Positions 36,026-47,142 of a stretch of DNA of 64,000 bases are shown one piece after another. Numbering within the stretch: the stretch's first letter is position 1; every line of letters begins with the position of its first letter. Where the stretch lies: contig NZ_CP017560.1 in the NCBI RefSeq assembly GCF_001753205.1, forward strand, positions 1,302,001 to 1,366,000. The letters run 5' to 3'. The DNA is from Sporosarcina ureilytica (GTDB taxonomy: Bacteria; Bacillota; Bacilli; Bacillales_A; Planococcaceae). The notes beneath the pieces are model-generated. The model was not told the DNA's origin. It did no database searches and was given only the letters and a program-made list of their open reading frames with translations. The translations under genes were made by a program, and so were the position numbers.

Positions 36026-37195
36026 TTAGCCTATCGTTTGTATATTGTCAACAGACTTTTTCTGCGTCATGCCGAAAAGCGCATAGGCGGCAATAGCAAG
36101 AAGGAGAATGCCTGTTAACATAAATGATCCTTTAAACTGCAAATCTAAGAATCCAATGACACTCGAACCTGCAACGGTACCAATTGAAAAGAATGCATAA
36201 AAATAACCGTATGCTTTTCCGCGAAATTCGGGTGAGGAAGAATCGATTAACAATGAGTTGATCGATGGGAATAAAAATGCAAAACCAACTCCATAAACAA
36301 TCATAGCCCCGTATAACAGGGTTAACTCTTCGAATTGGCTTAATAATAACATGCTAACCCCCATGAGGGATATGCCAAATGCAAGTGTAATAATTGGACG
36401 TGCATGGTCAAAGATGCGGTTGATGGGTAGTAAAAAGATTAACACAGCTGTAAAACCAAATGCGCTTAGTAACATGCCGCTCGTTTTGGCATCAAAGCCA
36501 AGCGCCACAACTTTAAGCGGTAAAACAAGTGCCAATACCCCTTGTGAAAACATAAGGAAGAATGCACCCGCAAAAGCTCGAATCATACCTGAAGATTGAA
36601 ATAAATGTCGAACTCGAGTTTGTGTTGCTTGATTGCCCGATTTTTTCTTCGGTACAAAATTAAACGAACGCAATGCGAGCATCGCGATGATCGCAATAAC
36701 GAACATAATTGTCCCATTGATTGCCATTACGAATGCGGTACTCGTTTTTGCACCAACGATCCCGCCATAAGCTGGCCCGATAATGGCAGCTAATCCAACG
36801 AAAGCACCGGATATCGCCACGCCACGTCCACGTTTCGTTTTTTCAGTACGATTCGCAAGAAAAGTAAAAGCAGCCGGTACAATGAGACCTTCCATAAAGC
36901 CATGTAAAAAACGAATTCCTAGTAAACTAATAGGATCCGCAATGATAGAGTAAAGAAATAAAGAAATAGCGGTGGCAAACAAACCTATTACGAGAATGAT
37001 AAATGGTCCACGCTTATCTGTCATAAAGCCGGAAAGTACATTTCCAATCATATTCGTAAATGAATAGAGTCCTACCGCTAAGCCCGTAATAAAAGGCGTC
37101 GCACCTAGTGAATCAGCGAATGGACTCATAATCGGTAACTGTGAAAATAAATCTAAAAATGAAATAAACACAATTAAATAAACAAAATTGCGCAA
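36026..37195 (-). CDS. MFS transporter, DHA1-type
   Basis: 389-residue permease with 12 predicted helices. MFS signature between helices 2 and 3: GFMTDKRGPFIILVIGL (variant of GxLaDrxGrr), and a central cytoplasmic loop KKKSGNQATQTRVR. Probably a drug or metabolite exporter; substrate unknown. It lies upstream of and codirectional with queF, ending only about 30 bases before the aptamer, so the queF promoter may lie within its 3' end or queF may partly rely on read-through. No regulator adjacent. Confidence 0.85.
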   Translation of the reverse strand: MRNFVYLIVFISFLDLFSQLPIMSPFADSLGATPFITGLAVGLYSFTNMIGNVLSGFMTDKRGPFIILVIGLFATAISLFLYSIIADPISLLGIRFLHGFMEGLIVPAAFTFLANRTEKTKRGRGVAISGAFVGLAAIIGPAYGGIVGAKTSTAFVMAINGTIMFVIAIIAMLALRSFNFVPKKKSGNQATQTRVRHLFQSSGMIRAFAGAFFLMFSQGVLALVLPLKVVALGFDAKTSGMLLSAFGFTAVLIFLLPINRIFDHARPIITLAFGISLMGVSMLLLSQFEELTLLYGAMIVYGVGFAFLFPSINSLLIDSSSPEFRGKAYGYFYAFFSIGTVAGSSVIGFLDLQFKGSFMLTGILLLAIAAYALFGMTQKKSVDNIQTIG

Positions 37196-37317
37196 TTTAA
37201 TAAGCCTCTTTTCATGTGAAATACATTACTTTTACTTTAACATTGTTTATGCTTAAGATGATATGGAAAAGTATTGATTTTCATCTGATAATTAATATGT
37301 AAAAAGGAGAATGGGAC

Positions 37318-38304
37318 ATGACAGAAAAAATTAGAATTGGCATTGCAGGATACGGAAATTTAGGCCGGGGGGTTGAGTCTGCAATTTATCAAAATGAAGA
37401 TATGGAACTAAAGGGTGTATTTACTAGAAGGAACCCGGGAGATGTAAACCTAATAAACGAATCAGTTCCTGTTTATGCACTAAATCGTATAGAAGATTTT
37501 AAAGAGAAAATCGATGTACTTATTTTATGTGGAGGCTCAAAAAATGATTTGCCAGAACAAGGACCGATGTTAGCCGAGCATTTTACAACGATTGATAGCT
37601 TTGATACACACGCGGACATCCCAAAACATTTTGATGCGGTGGATAAAGTCGCCAAGCCCAATAAAAAGACAGCGATTATTTCAGTAGGATGGGACCCAGG
37701 TTTATTTTCAATGAACAGATTATTCGGGGAATCTGTGTTAGCGGAAGGCACTACATATACATTTTGGGGGAAAGGGTTAAGCCAAGGACATTCCGACGCG
37801 GTTCGTAGGGTTCCAGGCGTGAAAGGAGCCGTTCAATACACCATTCCGAACCCGGAAGCAGTTGAACAAGTGCGAAGTGGATCCCTGCCCGAATTAACGA
37901 CGCGTGAACAACATACGAGAGAATGCTACGTCGTTCTTGAAGAAGGCGCAGATGCAAAAGAAGTAGAGCAGGCAATCGTTACAATGCCAAATTACTTCAC
38001 CAACCACGACACAACAGTCCATTTTATTTCTGAAGAAGAACTAAAACGAGACCATGCTGCAATGCCACACGGTGGATTTGTGATTCGTAGTGGAAAAACA
38101 GGTGAGGGAAATAATCAAGTGATTGAATATGCATTAAAACTAGAGAGTAATCCAGAGTTTACAGCGAGCGTTTTGGTCGCCTATGCAAGAGCGGCGTTCC
38201 GTTTAAATCAAAATGGCGACTATGGGGCGAAGACAGTCTTTGATGTGGCACCAGGATTACTTTCGCCGAAAAGCGCGGCTACACTACGTAAGGAATTGTT
38301 GTAA
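37318..38304 (+). CDS. ddh: meso-Diaminopimelate D-dehydrogenase
   Basis: NADP-dependent enzyme that makes meso-diaminopimelate from tetrahydrodipicolinate in one step (and the reverse oxidative deamination). 328 residues. Rossmann motif IGIAGYGNLGRGVESAI at residues 6-22, then CGGSKNDLPEQGP, SVGWDPGLFSMNR, and the substrate loop GKGLSQGHSDAVRRVPGVK near 152-170, all typical. AAAAAGGAG precedes the ATG. Known from L. sphaericus and Corynebacterium; most Bacillus use the acetyl branch instead, so this supports a Planococcaceae host. Confidence 0.95.
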   Translation: MTEKIRIGIAGYGNLGRGVESAIYQNEDMELKGVFTRRNPGDVNLINESVPVYALNRIEDFKEKIDVLILCGGSKNDLPEQGPMLAEHFTTIDSFDTHADIPKHFDAVDKVAKPNKKTAIISVGWDPGLFSMNRLFGESVLAEGTTYTFWGKGLSQGHSDAVRRVPGVKGAVQYTIPNPEAVEQVRSGSLPELTTREQHTRECYVVLEEGADAKEVEQAIVTMPNYFTNHDTTVHFISEEELKRDHAAMPHGGFVIRSGKTGEGNNQVIEYALKLESNPEFTASVLVAYARAAFRLNQNGDYGAKTVFDVAPGLLSPKSAATLRKELL

Positions 38305-38388
38305 GGGAAAGTTGAATAGTAAATGTTTTGAAAACGAGCTCCAATTAGAATATACTAAATAAGCTTAACTACTTAGGGGGTCGAAAAA

Positions 38389-39477
38389 TTGACGAAACTA
38401 GACGAAACATTGACGATGTTAAAAGAATTAACAGATGCAAAAGGCATCCCAGGAAATGAGCGCGAACCACGTGAAGTAATGAAAAAATATATAGCACCAT
38501 TTGCTGATGAAATTGAACAAGACGGCTTGGGCTCTTTAATCGCAAAGAAAACAGGCGATGAAAGCGGACCGAAAGTGATGGTTACAGGACACCTTGACGA
38601 GGTTGGCTTTATGGTCACGAAAATAGACAATAAAGGATTTCTTTCATTTCAAACAGTTGGCGGCTGGTGGTCCCAAGTAATGCTAGCCCAACGCGTAACA
38701 ATTGTTACACGTAAAGGTGACACAGTAACGGGCGTTATCGGTTCAAAGCCACCGCATATTTTATCGCCAGAAGCACGAAAGAAGCCAGTTGACATTAAAG
38801 ATATGTTCATTGACGTCGGTGCTACTTCTAAAGAAGAGGCGATGGAGTGGGGGATTTTACCAGGCGATATGGTTGTTCCTTATTTTGAATTTACTGTGAT
38901 GAATAATGACAAGCACCTTCTTGCCAAAGCATGGGATAATCGGATTGGTGTTGCAATCGCGATAGACGTACTTAAAGGCTTGAAAGAGGAAAAACATCCG
39001 AACGTTGTCTATAGCGTGGGTGCTGCACAAGAAGAAGTTGGCCTGCGTGGTGCAAAAACGGCTGCAACAAAAATCCAACCTGATATTGGTTTTGCGGTAG
39101 ATGTCGGCGTTGCTGGTGACACACCTGGAATTTCAGAGAAAGAAGCGACAGGAAATATGGGAGACGGTCCACAAATTTTACTGTTTGACGCATCCATGGT
39201 GTCTCATAAAGGGTTACGTGATTTAGTCATCGATACGGCTGAAGAAAAGGGCATTCCTTATCAATTTGGAACAATGTCTGGTGGCGGAACAGACGCAGGT
39301 GCTATCCATATTTCAAATAATGGCGTACCATCCTTAGCAATTTGTATTCCAACTCGTTACATTCACAGCCATGCCGGAATTTTACACCGTGATGATTATG
39401 AAAATACAGTGAAGCTTCTCATCGAGGTCATTAAGAAATTAGACCGTGACACAGTTAATTCAATTACATTTGAATAA
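38389..39477 (+). CDS. M42-family metallo-aminopeptidase (YsdC/FrvX type)
   Basis: Cytosolic di-zinc peptidase forming large tetrahedral shells in homologues; trims peptides. 362 residues from TTG 38389 (TTAGGGGG upstream). Metal and catalytic residues: [10 protein letters not shown] (His), [10 protein letters not shown] (bridging Asp), QEEVGLRGA (catalytic Glu pair), AVDVG (Asp) and [10 protein letters not shown] (last His). B. subtilis YsdC lies near ysdA/ysdB; here it is 24 kb away, beside ddh. Confidence 0.93.
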   Translation: MTKLDETLTMLKELTDAKGIPGNEREPREVMKKYIAPFADEIEQDGLGSLIAKKTGDESGPKVMVTGHLDEVGFMVTKIDNKGFLSFQTVGGWWSQVMLAQRVTIVTRKGDTVTGVIGSKPPHILSPEARKKPVDIKDMFIDVGATSKEEAMEWGILPGDMVVPYFEFTVMNNDKHLLAKAWDNRIGVAIAIDVLKGLKEEKHPNVVYSVGAAQEEVGLRGAKTAATKIQPDIGFAVDVGVAGDTPGISEKEATGNMGDGPQILLFDASMVSHKGLRDLVIDTAEEKGIPYQFGTMSGGGTDAGAIHISNNGVPSLAICIPTRYIHSHAGILHRDDYENTVKLLIEVIKKLDRDTVNSITFE

Positions 39478-39487
39478 ATATCATAAT

Positions 39488-39523
39488 AAAAATGTCCAAA
39501 CAATCATTGTTTGGACATTTTTT
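39488..39523 (+). terminator. Terminator after the M42 peptidase gene
   Basis: AAAATGTCCAAACA pairs with TTGTTTGGACATTTT around ATCA, then T. Confidence 0.95.
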
Positions 39524-39573
39524 CTTTTTGATTTATAAGATTTTAAATTATTGATTAAGTTATAATAATTCAC

Positions 39574-39602
39574 TTGACTTTATAAATATACACACATATA
39601 CT
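39574..39602 (+). promoter_or_regulatory. Promoter of argF
   Basis: TTGACT at 39574-39579, 17-nt spacer, TATACT at 39597-39602. I looked for an ArgR box and found no convincing one. Confidence 0.75.
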
Positions 39603-39640
39603 ATTTTATACAATCAAAAATAAGTAGAGGATGATCGATA

Positions 39641-40603
39641 ATGGTGCAATTAAACTTACTGGATAATGATATTGAAGCGGATTTAAAAGGTCGGGATTTA
39701 TTAAGTTTGCTAGATTTTACGAGTGAAGAAGTCGTTTTTTTCATTCAGAAAGCCGTTGAAATGAAGAAAGCAAAGGAAGAAGGTAAAGAAAATCTACCGC
39801 TCGTAGGGAAGACACTCGGAATGATTTTTGAAAAAAATTCAACGCGAACGAGAATATCATTTGAAGTAGGGATGATTCATCTAGGCGGTCATGCGATTTA
39901 TATGAATGCGAAAGAATTACAACTTGGCCGCGGGGAATCGATTCATGATACAGCGAAAGTGCTATCTGAATTTGTGGATGGTGTAATGATACGTGCCAAT
40001 TCACATGAAGATGTAAAAGAGTTAGCAAAATATTCATCAATTCCGATTATTAATGGTTTAACGGATGTTTATCATCCGTGCCAGGCGTTGGCTGATTTAC
40101 TGACGATTTTTGAAGTGAAAGGAACTTTTGAAGGTAAAAAACTCGCTTATGTAGGGGATGGAAATAATGTTGCCCATTCATTAGTTGTCGCCGCGGCACA
40201 TGTAGGTATGGACGTGGTCGTAGCTACACCGAAAGGCTATGAATGTGACGATGCGATTATTCAAAAGGCAAAGAAAATTGCAGAGCAGAACGGGAGTCTT
40301 TTTGAGCTAACGAATGATCCGATAAAAGCTGTAACCGATGCCGATGCGATTTATACAGACGTCTGGACGAGTATGGGGCAGGAGGAAGAAACTGTACAGC
40401 GACTTAAAGACTTTAAAGATTTTCAAATTAACGATGCATTAGTCGCCAACGCGAAAGATGATTATATGTTTTTACATTGTCTACCTGCTAATCGCGAAGA
40501 AGAAGTTGCGACGTCTGTCATTGATGGTCCAAACTCTTATGTTTTTCACCAAGCGGGGAATCGACTGCATGCACAAAAAGCTGTTTTAGCAGCATTACTA
40601 TAA
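39641..40603 (+). CDS. argF: Ornithine carbamoyltransferase
   Basis: Condenses carbamoyl phosphate and ornithine to citrulline. 320 residues. Carbamoyl-phosphate site [12 protein letters not shown] near residue 68, [12 protein letters not shown] near 147, ornithine-binding [10 protein letters not shown], and the Cys motif [11 protein letters not shown] near 285. It stands alone: no argC, J, B, D, carAB or arcA, arcC nearby. It could be biosynthetic argF or a catabolic arcB; the sequence alone does not decide. Confidence 0.94.
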   Translation: MVQLNLLDNDIEADLKGRDLLSLLDFTSEEVVFFIQKAVEMKKAKEEGKENLPLVGKTLGMIFEKNSTRTRISFEVGMIHLGGHAIYMNAKELQLGRGESIHDTAKVLSEFVDGVMIRANSHEDVKELAKYSSIPIINGLTDVYHPCQALADLLTIFEVKGTFEGKKLAYVGDGNNVAHSLVVAAAHVGMDVVVATPKGYECDDAIIQKAKKIAEQNGSLFELTNDPIKAVTDADAIYTDVWTSMGQEEETVQRLKDFKDFQINDALVANAKDDYMFLHCLPANREEEVATSVIDGPNSYVFHQAGNRLHAQKAVLAALL

Positions 40604-40651
40604 GTGCATCCAAAGTATTGGAAAAGTTTCAAATGGTATGATTTTAAAATC

Positions 40652-40775
40652 TTGAAGTTTATGATGAAGTAGTCTATACTATAAGTAAGTTAATAGTACT
40701 GGTTTGAGTCATTGAGAGACCTCTCGGAGACAATTGTGTACGCAATTGTCTTCCTTGAGGTCTCTCTTTTTTGTT
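40652..40775 (+). promoter_or_regulatory. glpD promoter and leader terminator (probable GlpP target)
   Basis: Promoter TTGAAG (40652-40657), 17-nt spacer, TATACT (40675-40680). Leader hairpin: GAGAGACCTC (from 40714) pairs with GAGGTCTCTC, with inner GAGACAATTG/CAATTGTCTT arms, followed by TTTTTT near 40768-40772. The B. subtilis glpD leader has such a terminator, overridden by GlpP with glycerol-3-phosphate; glpP lies just downstream. Confidence 0.85.
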
Positions 40776-40808
40776 GATTGTTCTAAACGAAGAAAGGGGA
40801 TTAATAAA

Positions 40809-42452
40809 ATGATAAATTTTTCATCTTTAAATAGGGTAGAAACATTGAACAAACTTGAGTCAGAGGAATTTGACCTCATTATAATTGGCGGCGGGATTAC
40901 AGGTGCTGGAATTGCATTAGATGCAACAACACGAGGATTAAAAACAGCACTTGTTGAAATGCAAGATTTTGCCTCAGGAACATCCAGCCGCTCTACGAAA
41001 CTTGTACACGGAGGATTACGTTATTTAAAACAATTTGAAATAAAAGAAGTAGCTGAACTTGGTAAAGAACGAGCAATAGTTTATGAGAACGGCCCCCATG
41101 TGACGACCCCCGAGTGGATGTTACTACCTTTTCATAAAGGAGGCACGTTTGGAAAGTTCTCGACATCATTTGGCTTGAAAGTGTATGACTTCCTTGCTGG
41201 AGTTAAGAAGTCAGAGAGAAGAAAGATGCTTACGAAGGAAGAAACAATGAAAAAAGCGCCGCTCGTAAAAAAAGAAGGGCTATTAGGCGGAGGCATTTAT
41301 GTAGAATATCGAACAGACGACGCACGATTAACGATTGAAGTCATTAAGGCCGCCGCGCAAAAAGGGGCAACGATTGTTAATTATGCGAAGGCACAAAGAT
41401 TTATATACAACAATAAGAATAAAATTGCCGGTGTAGAAGTTGTAGACAAACTCACAGGAAAAAAGACAGAAATAAAGGCAAAAGCGGTCATTAACGCAGC
41501 TGGTCCCTGGGTAGATAAAGTAAAAGCTATTGAAGGCGGAGAAAGTAATAAACATTTAATTTTATCAAAAGGTGTTCATGTTGTATTTGACCAAAGCGAC
41601 TTCCCTCTCCAACAAGCAGTCTATTTTGATACACCGGATAAACGCATGGTGTTTGCAATTCCGAGAGATGGGAAAACGTATGTAGGTACAACGGATACTT
41701 TTTACGACGGAGACCCGAAAGTGATGCAAATAACTGAAACTGATCGGACTTACATATTAGATGCGATTCATTATATGTTCCCAAAGTTAAAATTAACAGA
41801 ACAACATATTGAATCGAGTTGGGCGGGCGTCAGACCACTTATTCATGAAGAAGGAAAAAATCCTTCGGAAATTTCGAGAAAAGATGAAATATGGGAGTCG
41901 GAAACAGGACTCATTACGATGGCAGGTGGAAAATTAACAGGTTATCGTAAAATGGCAGAAACCGTTGTTGATAAAGTAACAGATAGATTGAGTAAAGAGG
42001 GAAACATGCACTTCAAGCCATGTACCACTAAGGAAATGCCGATATCTGGGGGAGACATAGGCGGTTCTGCAAATATGGCAGTTTTTCTTAAGAAAAAAAT
42101 AGAGCTAGGAAAAAGTATAGGGCTGACAGAAGAAGAAAGTCGGAAATTAGCCGTATTATACGGAACCAATGTTGATCTAGTATTTTCATTTATAGAAAAA
42201 GAGGAATCCGAACTTCCAAGTGTCTTATATGCACAACTTCTTTATGCGATTCACCATGAAATGGCAGTAAAACCGGTTGATTTCTTTATTCGTAGAACTG
42301 GAGACTTACTATTTAATATAAAACTGGTAAACTTATGGAAGGATCAAGTAATCGAAGAAATGACAAAAATATTCAACTGGACTGAGCAGGAACGTACACA
42401 ATATACAGAGGAACTGGAGAAGGAAATTATGTGGGCGACAACTGTGGTCTAG
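40809..42452 (+). CDS. glpD: Aerobic glycerol-3-phosphate dehydrogenase
   Basis: FAD enzyme that oxidises glycerol-3-phosphate to dihydroxyacetone phosphate and passes electrons to quinone at the membrane. 547 residues from ATG 40809 (AAAGGGG upstream). FAD-binding [15 protein letters not shown] near 28-42, [19 protein letters not shown], and [21 protein letters not shown] (substrate region); C-terminal cap domain to 547. First gene of the glycerol cluster and preceded by an antitermination leader. Confidence 0.97.
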   Translation: MINFSSLNRVETLNKLESEEFDLIIIGGGITGAGIALDATTRGLKTALVEMQDFASGTSSRSTKLVHGGLRYLKQFEIKEVAELGKERAIVYENGPHVTTPEWMLLPFHKGGTFGKFSTSFGLKVYDFLAGVKKSERRKMLTKEETMKKAPLVKKEGLLGGGIYVEYRTDDARLTIEVIKAAAQKGATIVNYAKAQRFIYNNKNKIAGVEVVDKLTGKKTEIKAKAVINAAGPWVDKVKAIEGGESNKHLILSKGVHVVFDQSDFPLQQAVYFDTPDKRMVFAIPRDGKTYVGTTDTFYDGDPKVMQITETDRTYILDAIHYMFPKLKLTEQHIESSWAGVRPLIHEEGKNPSEISRKDEIWESETGLITMAGGKLTGYRKMAETVVDKVTDRLSKEGNMHFKPCTTKEMPISGGDIGGSANMAVFLKKKIELGKSIGLTEEESRKLAVLYGTNVDLVFSFIEKEESELPSVLYAQLLYAIHHEMAVKPVDFFIRRTGDLLFNIKLVNLWKDQVIEEMTKIFNWTEQERTQYTEELEKEIMWATTVV

Positions 42453-42516
42453 TAAAATAACTTGAACATGTTGAGAGATATCCTAAATGAAAACTGAAGA
42501 AAGGTGAATCTTTGCC

Positions 42517-43086
42517 ATGCCATTTCAAAAACAAAAAATATTACCAGCAGCTCGGGATATTAAAAGTTTTGAACAGTTATTACAAAGTGATTATGAATAT
42601 ATTGTTTTATTAGAAGTCCATATTAGCCAATTAAAAAATCTTAGGGAACTAGCGAATCAACATAAAAAGAAGCTGATTATCCACGCGGATCTCATTCAAG
42701 GGTTAAAAACAGATAATTATGCTGCAGATTTCTTATGCAATGATATTAAACCAGGAGGCATTATTTCCACTCGCTCTAATATGCTTCTGAAAGCAAAAGC
42801 AAAAGGAATAATTGCGATTCAACGAATGTTTTTATTAGATACAATAGCGCTTGAAAAGAGTTATTCACTCATTGAAACAACCCAACCAGATTTTATCGAA
42901 ATGCTGCCTGGTGTAATTCCAGAACTCATCAGTGAAGTATATGAACGGACCGGAATACCTATTATTAATGGTGGATTAATTAGAACGATGTTGCATGTGG
43001 AGGAAGCATTATCAGCAGGAACAGTTGCTGTTACTACTTCAGATAAAGAATTATGGGAAAATATTAATAATAAGTTGACGGATTAA
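42517..43086 (+). CDS. glpP: Glycerol uptake operon antiterminator GlpP
   Basis: TIM-barrel RNA-binding protein that, with glycerol-3-phosphate, prevents termination in the glp leaders. 189 residues: LPAARDIKSFEQLLQSDYEYIVLLEVHIS, KKLIIHADLIQGLKTD, LCNDIKPGGIISTRSN, and a C-terminal NGGLIRTMLHVEEALSAGTVAVTTSD. It lies between glpD and glpFK, with a terminator-bearing leader on each side. In B. subtilis glpP precedes glpFK and glpD follows; the order here is glpD-glpP-glpFK. Confidence 0.94.
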   Translation: MPFQKQKILPAARDIKSFEQLLQSDYEYIVLLEVHISQLKNLRELANQHKKKLIIHADLIQGLKTDNYAADFLCNDIKPGGIISTRSNMLLKAKAKGIIAIQRMFLLDTIALEKSYSLIETTQPDFIEMLPGVIPELISEVYERTGIPIINGGLIRTMLHVEEALSAGTVAVTTSDKELWENINNKLTD

Positions 43087-43137
43087 GGAATCATTGGTAT
43101 GATTTCCTTAAGTTAATAAAATCGTGGTTGAGTTTAG

Positions 43138-43192
43138 GAGTCCACACTTAAATCTTGCGTTTAGCAAGTTTTTAAGTGTGGACTTTTTCTAT
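43138..43192 (+). promoter_or_regulatory. glpFK leader terminator (probable GlpP target)
   Basis: AGTCCACACTTAAA pairs with TTTAAGTGTGGACT around an inner CTTGCGTTTAGCAAG stem, followed by TTTTTC. The 5' flank GGTTGAGTTTAGGAG resembles GGTTTGAGTCATTGAGAG of the glpD leader, a possible shared GlpP contact. Confidence 0.8.
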
Positions 43193-43243
43193 CTTAAAAC
43201 CCATACCACATTTTATCAACTATAAATGAGGAGGGGGAACAAA

Positions 43244-44074
43244 ATGACAGCATTTTTAGGGGAACTTGTCGGGACAATGATTTTAATCATTTTTGGTGCT
43301 GGTGTTGTTGGCGGCGTTGTCATGAAAAAATCCAAGGCAGAAGGGGCAGGATGGATTGTTATAACAGTTGGTTGGGGACTGGCTGTTACGATGGGCGTTT
43401 ATGCAGTAGGCAATATAAGTGGGGCCCATTTAAATCCAGCGGTGACTGTTGGTCTTGCAACGATTGGGGCGTTTCCGTGGGCGGAAGTGCCGATGTATAT
43501 ATTTGCACAAATGATGGGCGCGATGATTGGAGCCATTATAGTGTACTTTCATTATTTACCACATTGGGGAGAAACGGAAGATCAGGATGCCAAGTTGGCC
43601 GTATTTGCAACGATTCCTGCAATTCGACATCCGCTATCAAACTTAACGAGTGAAATTATTGGAACATTTATTTTAATTCTAGGACTACTTACGATTGGTG
43701 CAAATGAGTTTACAGAAGGGTTGAATCCACTCATTGTTGGTGCGTTAATTGTTGCCATTGGTATGTCTCTTGGAGGAACGACAGGATATGCAATCAACCC
43801 TGCACGCGACTTAGGGCCTCGAATTGCACACTTCATCTTACCGATACCTGGTAAAGGAAAATCAAATTGGAACTACGCATGGATACCTGTTGTTGGACCT
43901 ATTCTAGGCGGCGTGTTCGGCGCATTATTTTATAAAAAGCTCTTTGAAGGTTCTAATCATATTGCATTTTGGATTGTAGGTGCGATTGTGTTAGCCGTAT
44001 TGCTAAGTGCGCAATATTCAATTCGTAAAGAACAATCAAAAATGACTGAACGTGTTACGGCTGAAAGGGTTTAA
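43244..44074 (+). CDS. glpF: Glycerol facilitator, aquaporin family
   Basis: Six-helix channel with two half-helices, 276 residues from ATG 43244 (GAGGAGGGGG upstream). The two NPA boxes are SGAHLNPAVTVG and GYAINPARDLGPR; the Asp after the second NPA (NPARD) marks a glycerol-conducting aquaglyceroporin. glpK follows after 38 bases. Controlled with glpK through the leader at 43138-43192. Confidence 0.96.
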   Translation: MTAFLGELVGTMILIIFGAGVVGGVVMKKSKAEGAGWIVITVGWGLAVTMGVYAVGNISGAHLNPAVTVGLATIGAFPWAEVPMYIFAQMMGAMIGAIIVYFHYLPHWGETEDQDAKLAVFATIPAIRHPLSNLTSEIIGTFILILGLLTIGANEFTEGLNPLIVGALIVAIGMSLGGTTGYAINPARDLGPRIAHFILPIPGKGKSNWNYAWIPVVGPILGGVFGALFYKKLFEGSNHIAFWIVGAIVLAVLLSAQYSIRKEQSKMTERVTAERV

Positions 44075-44106
44075 GTTATAATAGATAGTAAATGAAATGG
44101 GGATGA

Positions 44107-45606
<1,500 letters not shown>

Positions 45607-45614
45607 TCGGGAAG

Positions 45615-45651
45615 CAAAGTCCTCATGCCGGTAAGTGCATTGAGGACTTTT
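45615..45651 (+). terminator. Terminator after glpK
   Basis: AAAGTCCTCA pairs with TTGAGGACTTT, followed by TTG. Confidence 0.8.
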
Positions 45652-45697
45652 GTGCGCTTAGTTTTGTTGATTTAGCATTATTTTAAGTTGATTTATC

Positions 45698-45730
45698 AAA
45701 AGACTAGGATAAATACCTAGTCTTTTTTTG
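45698..45730 (+). terminator. Second terminator, bordering the group II intron
   Basis: AAAAGACTAGG pairs perfectly with CCTAGTCTTTT around ATAAATA, with more T after it; the intron begins only five bases after the T-run. Confidence 0.9.
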
Positions 45731-46259
45731 TATAGTGTGCCCGGCATGGATAATCGCTAGGCGGTGAAAGTCCGCTACAGGCTTGGCAGTAGGAACTGTT
45801 AGCAGAAGGCAAGGGTGTCCATCGAGAGGTGGAATCTGAAGGAAGCCGTATGCAAATTCTTGAACTGACGAACAGAAACTATATACAAGGCTGAATTGGG
45901 ATGGATAAGTCTGCTATTCAAGATGAAGTCCGATACTGCCCGAATCCCATACAGTAAATATAGCAGTTACATGAGAAGAAAGTGATTATTCTTACCCGGG
46001 GAGGTCTTACGGGGGTTATTCAATTAACAATCGGATTAGTGATAGTTCGATGAACCGTGAGAAGTCAGCAGAAGCCATAATAGTTCCCACTGCGGGAATG
46101 AAGGGCTGAACAATCTTAAATCTTGAGAAAACAAGGAGGTGTAGACATCACCGCCAAAGCACAGAAAACACCGCGGTAATGACCAAAAGGTGGCTACCTA
46201 TGGAGAGATAAGTTGGAAACGAAAGGGTACATAGGAGTGTGTAGGGATGTCGCATAGAT

Positions 46260-47120
46260 ATGAAAGAACAAGATGGTATCAACTTAATCGAACAGGTTAT
46301 CACAGATGATAATCTTTGGAGAGCCTATGAGAAAGTCAGAAAGAATAAAGGGGCGCCAGGAGTAGATGGGGTTACGGTCTACCAACTAAAGGGACATATG
46401 GAAAGGTTTTTCCTACCTTTAAAACAGAAGTTAAAGGATGGAACCTACCAACCACAACCCGTAAAACGGGTTGCGATTCCCAAAGCTGATGGGTCGAAAA
46501 GACACTTAGGTATTCCTTGTGTCTTAGATAGGGTCGTGCAGCAAGCAATTTTACAAGTCATAGAGCCAATTATTGACCCATACTTCTCAGAAAATAGCTA
46601 CGGGTTTCGAAAGGGTAGAAGTGCCCACCAAGCCATAAGAAAAGCTGAAGAATACTATCGAGAAGGCTACAGAGTAGTTGTAGACTGTGATTTGAAAAGC
46701 TACTTTGACACCATCCATCATCAAAGAATCCGTGGCTATCTGGAATACTTCATCTCAGATAAAATTGTACTTCGTCTTATCTGGAAATTCTTGCGCTCAG
46801 GCATTCTTGACAAAGATATTTACATCGAGACGACGAAAGGTGCACCGCAAGGTGGACCGTTATCGCCAATTTTAGCAAATGTTTATCTTAACTTGTTAGA
46901 CAGGGAGCTTGAGAAAAGAGGACACCGTTTTATCCGGTATGCGGATGACTTTGTCATTTATGTTAAAAGTAGACGTGCAGGTGAACGGGTCATGGCAGGG
47001 ATCACAGACTTCTTAGAAAAAGACCTTCAACTGACAATCAACCAAAGTAAGAGCCAAATATGTGGTGCGACAAAAGCAACATTCCTTGGTTTCAACATAC
47101 AAAATCTCATGGGAAAGTAG
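46260..47120 (+). CDS. Group II intron reverse transcriptase, first frame
   Basis: 286 residues carrying the reverse transcriptase domain of the intron-encoded protein: RT0/1 NKGAPGVDGVTV, RT2 KRHLGIPCVLDRVVQQAI, RT3 YSFRKGRSAHQAI-type (NSYGFRKGRSAHQA), VDCDLKSYFDTI, GAPQGGPLSPILANVYLN, and the catalytic YADD in IRYADDFVIYV. The frame stops at TAG 47118, exactly where the maturase domain should begin. The expected continuation (VGCRPSRSAKQ) is in the -1 frame, joined at a slippery G GGA AAG. The product is either an RT-only protein plus a frameshift fusion of 428 residues, or the gene is inactivated by a one-base deletion. Confidence 0.88.
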   Translation: MKEQDGINLIEQVITDDNLWRAYEKVRKNKGAPGVDGVTVYQLKGHMERFFLPLKQKLKDGTYQPQPVKRVAIPKADGSKRHLGIPCVLDRVVQQAILQVIEPIIDPYFSENSYGFRKGRSAHQAIRKAEEYYREGYRVVVDCDLKSYFDTIHHQRIRGYLEYFISDKIVLRLIWKFLRSGILDKDIYIETTKGAPQGGPLSPILANVYLNLLDRELEKRGHRFIRYADDFVIYVKSRRAGERVMAGITDFLEKDLQLTINQSKSQICGATKATFLGFNIQNLMGK

Positions 47121-47142
47121 GTTGCCGACCAAGTAGGTCGGC
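47111..47142 (+). promoter_or_regulatory. Candidate -1 programmed frameshift signal
   Basis: Heptamer G GGA AAG (47111-47117) in the correct X XXY YYZ phase, immediately before the zero-frame TAG; 6-nt spacer; then GCCGACC (47124-47130), loop AAGTA, GGTCGGC (47136-47142), a perfect 7-bp GC-rich hairpin extended by a wobble pair. A -1 slip gives MGK-VGCRPS, restoring the maturase frame. Confidence 0.6.

Noticed and set aside
39540-39600. ArgR box before argF
   Set aside because: Only A/T-rich partial matches; no convincing 18-bp box or tandem pair.
40618-40640. Possible catabolite (cre) site before glpD, TGGAAAAGTTTCA
   Set aside because: It lacks the central CG and one base of the cre spacing, so the match is too weak to claim.
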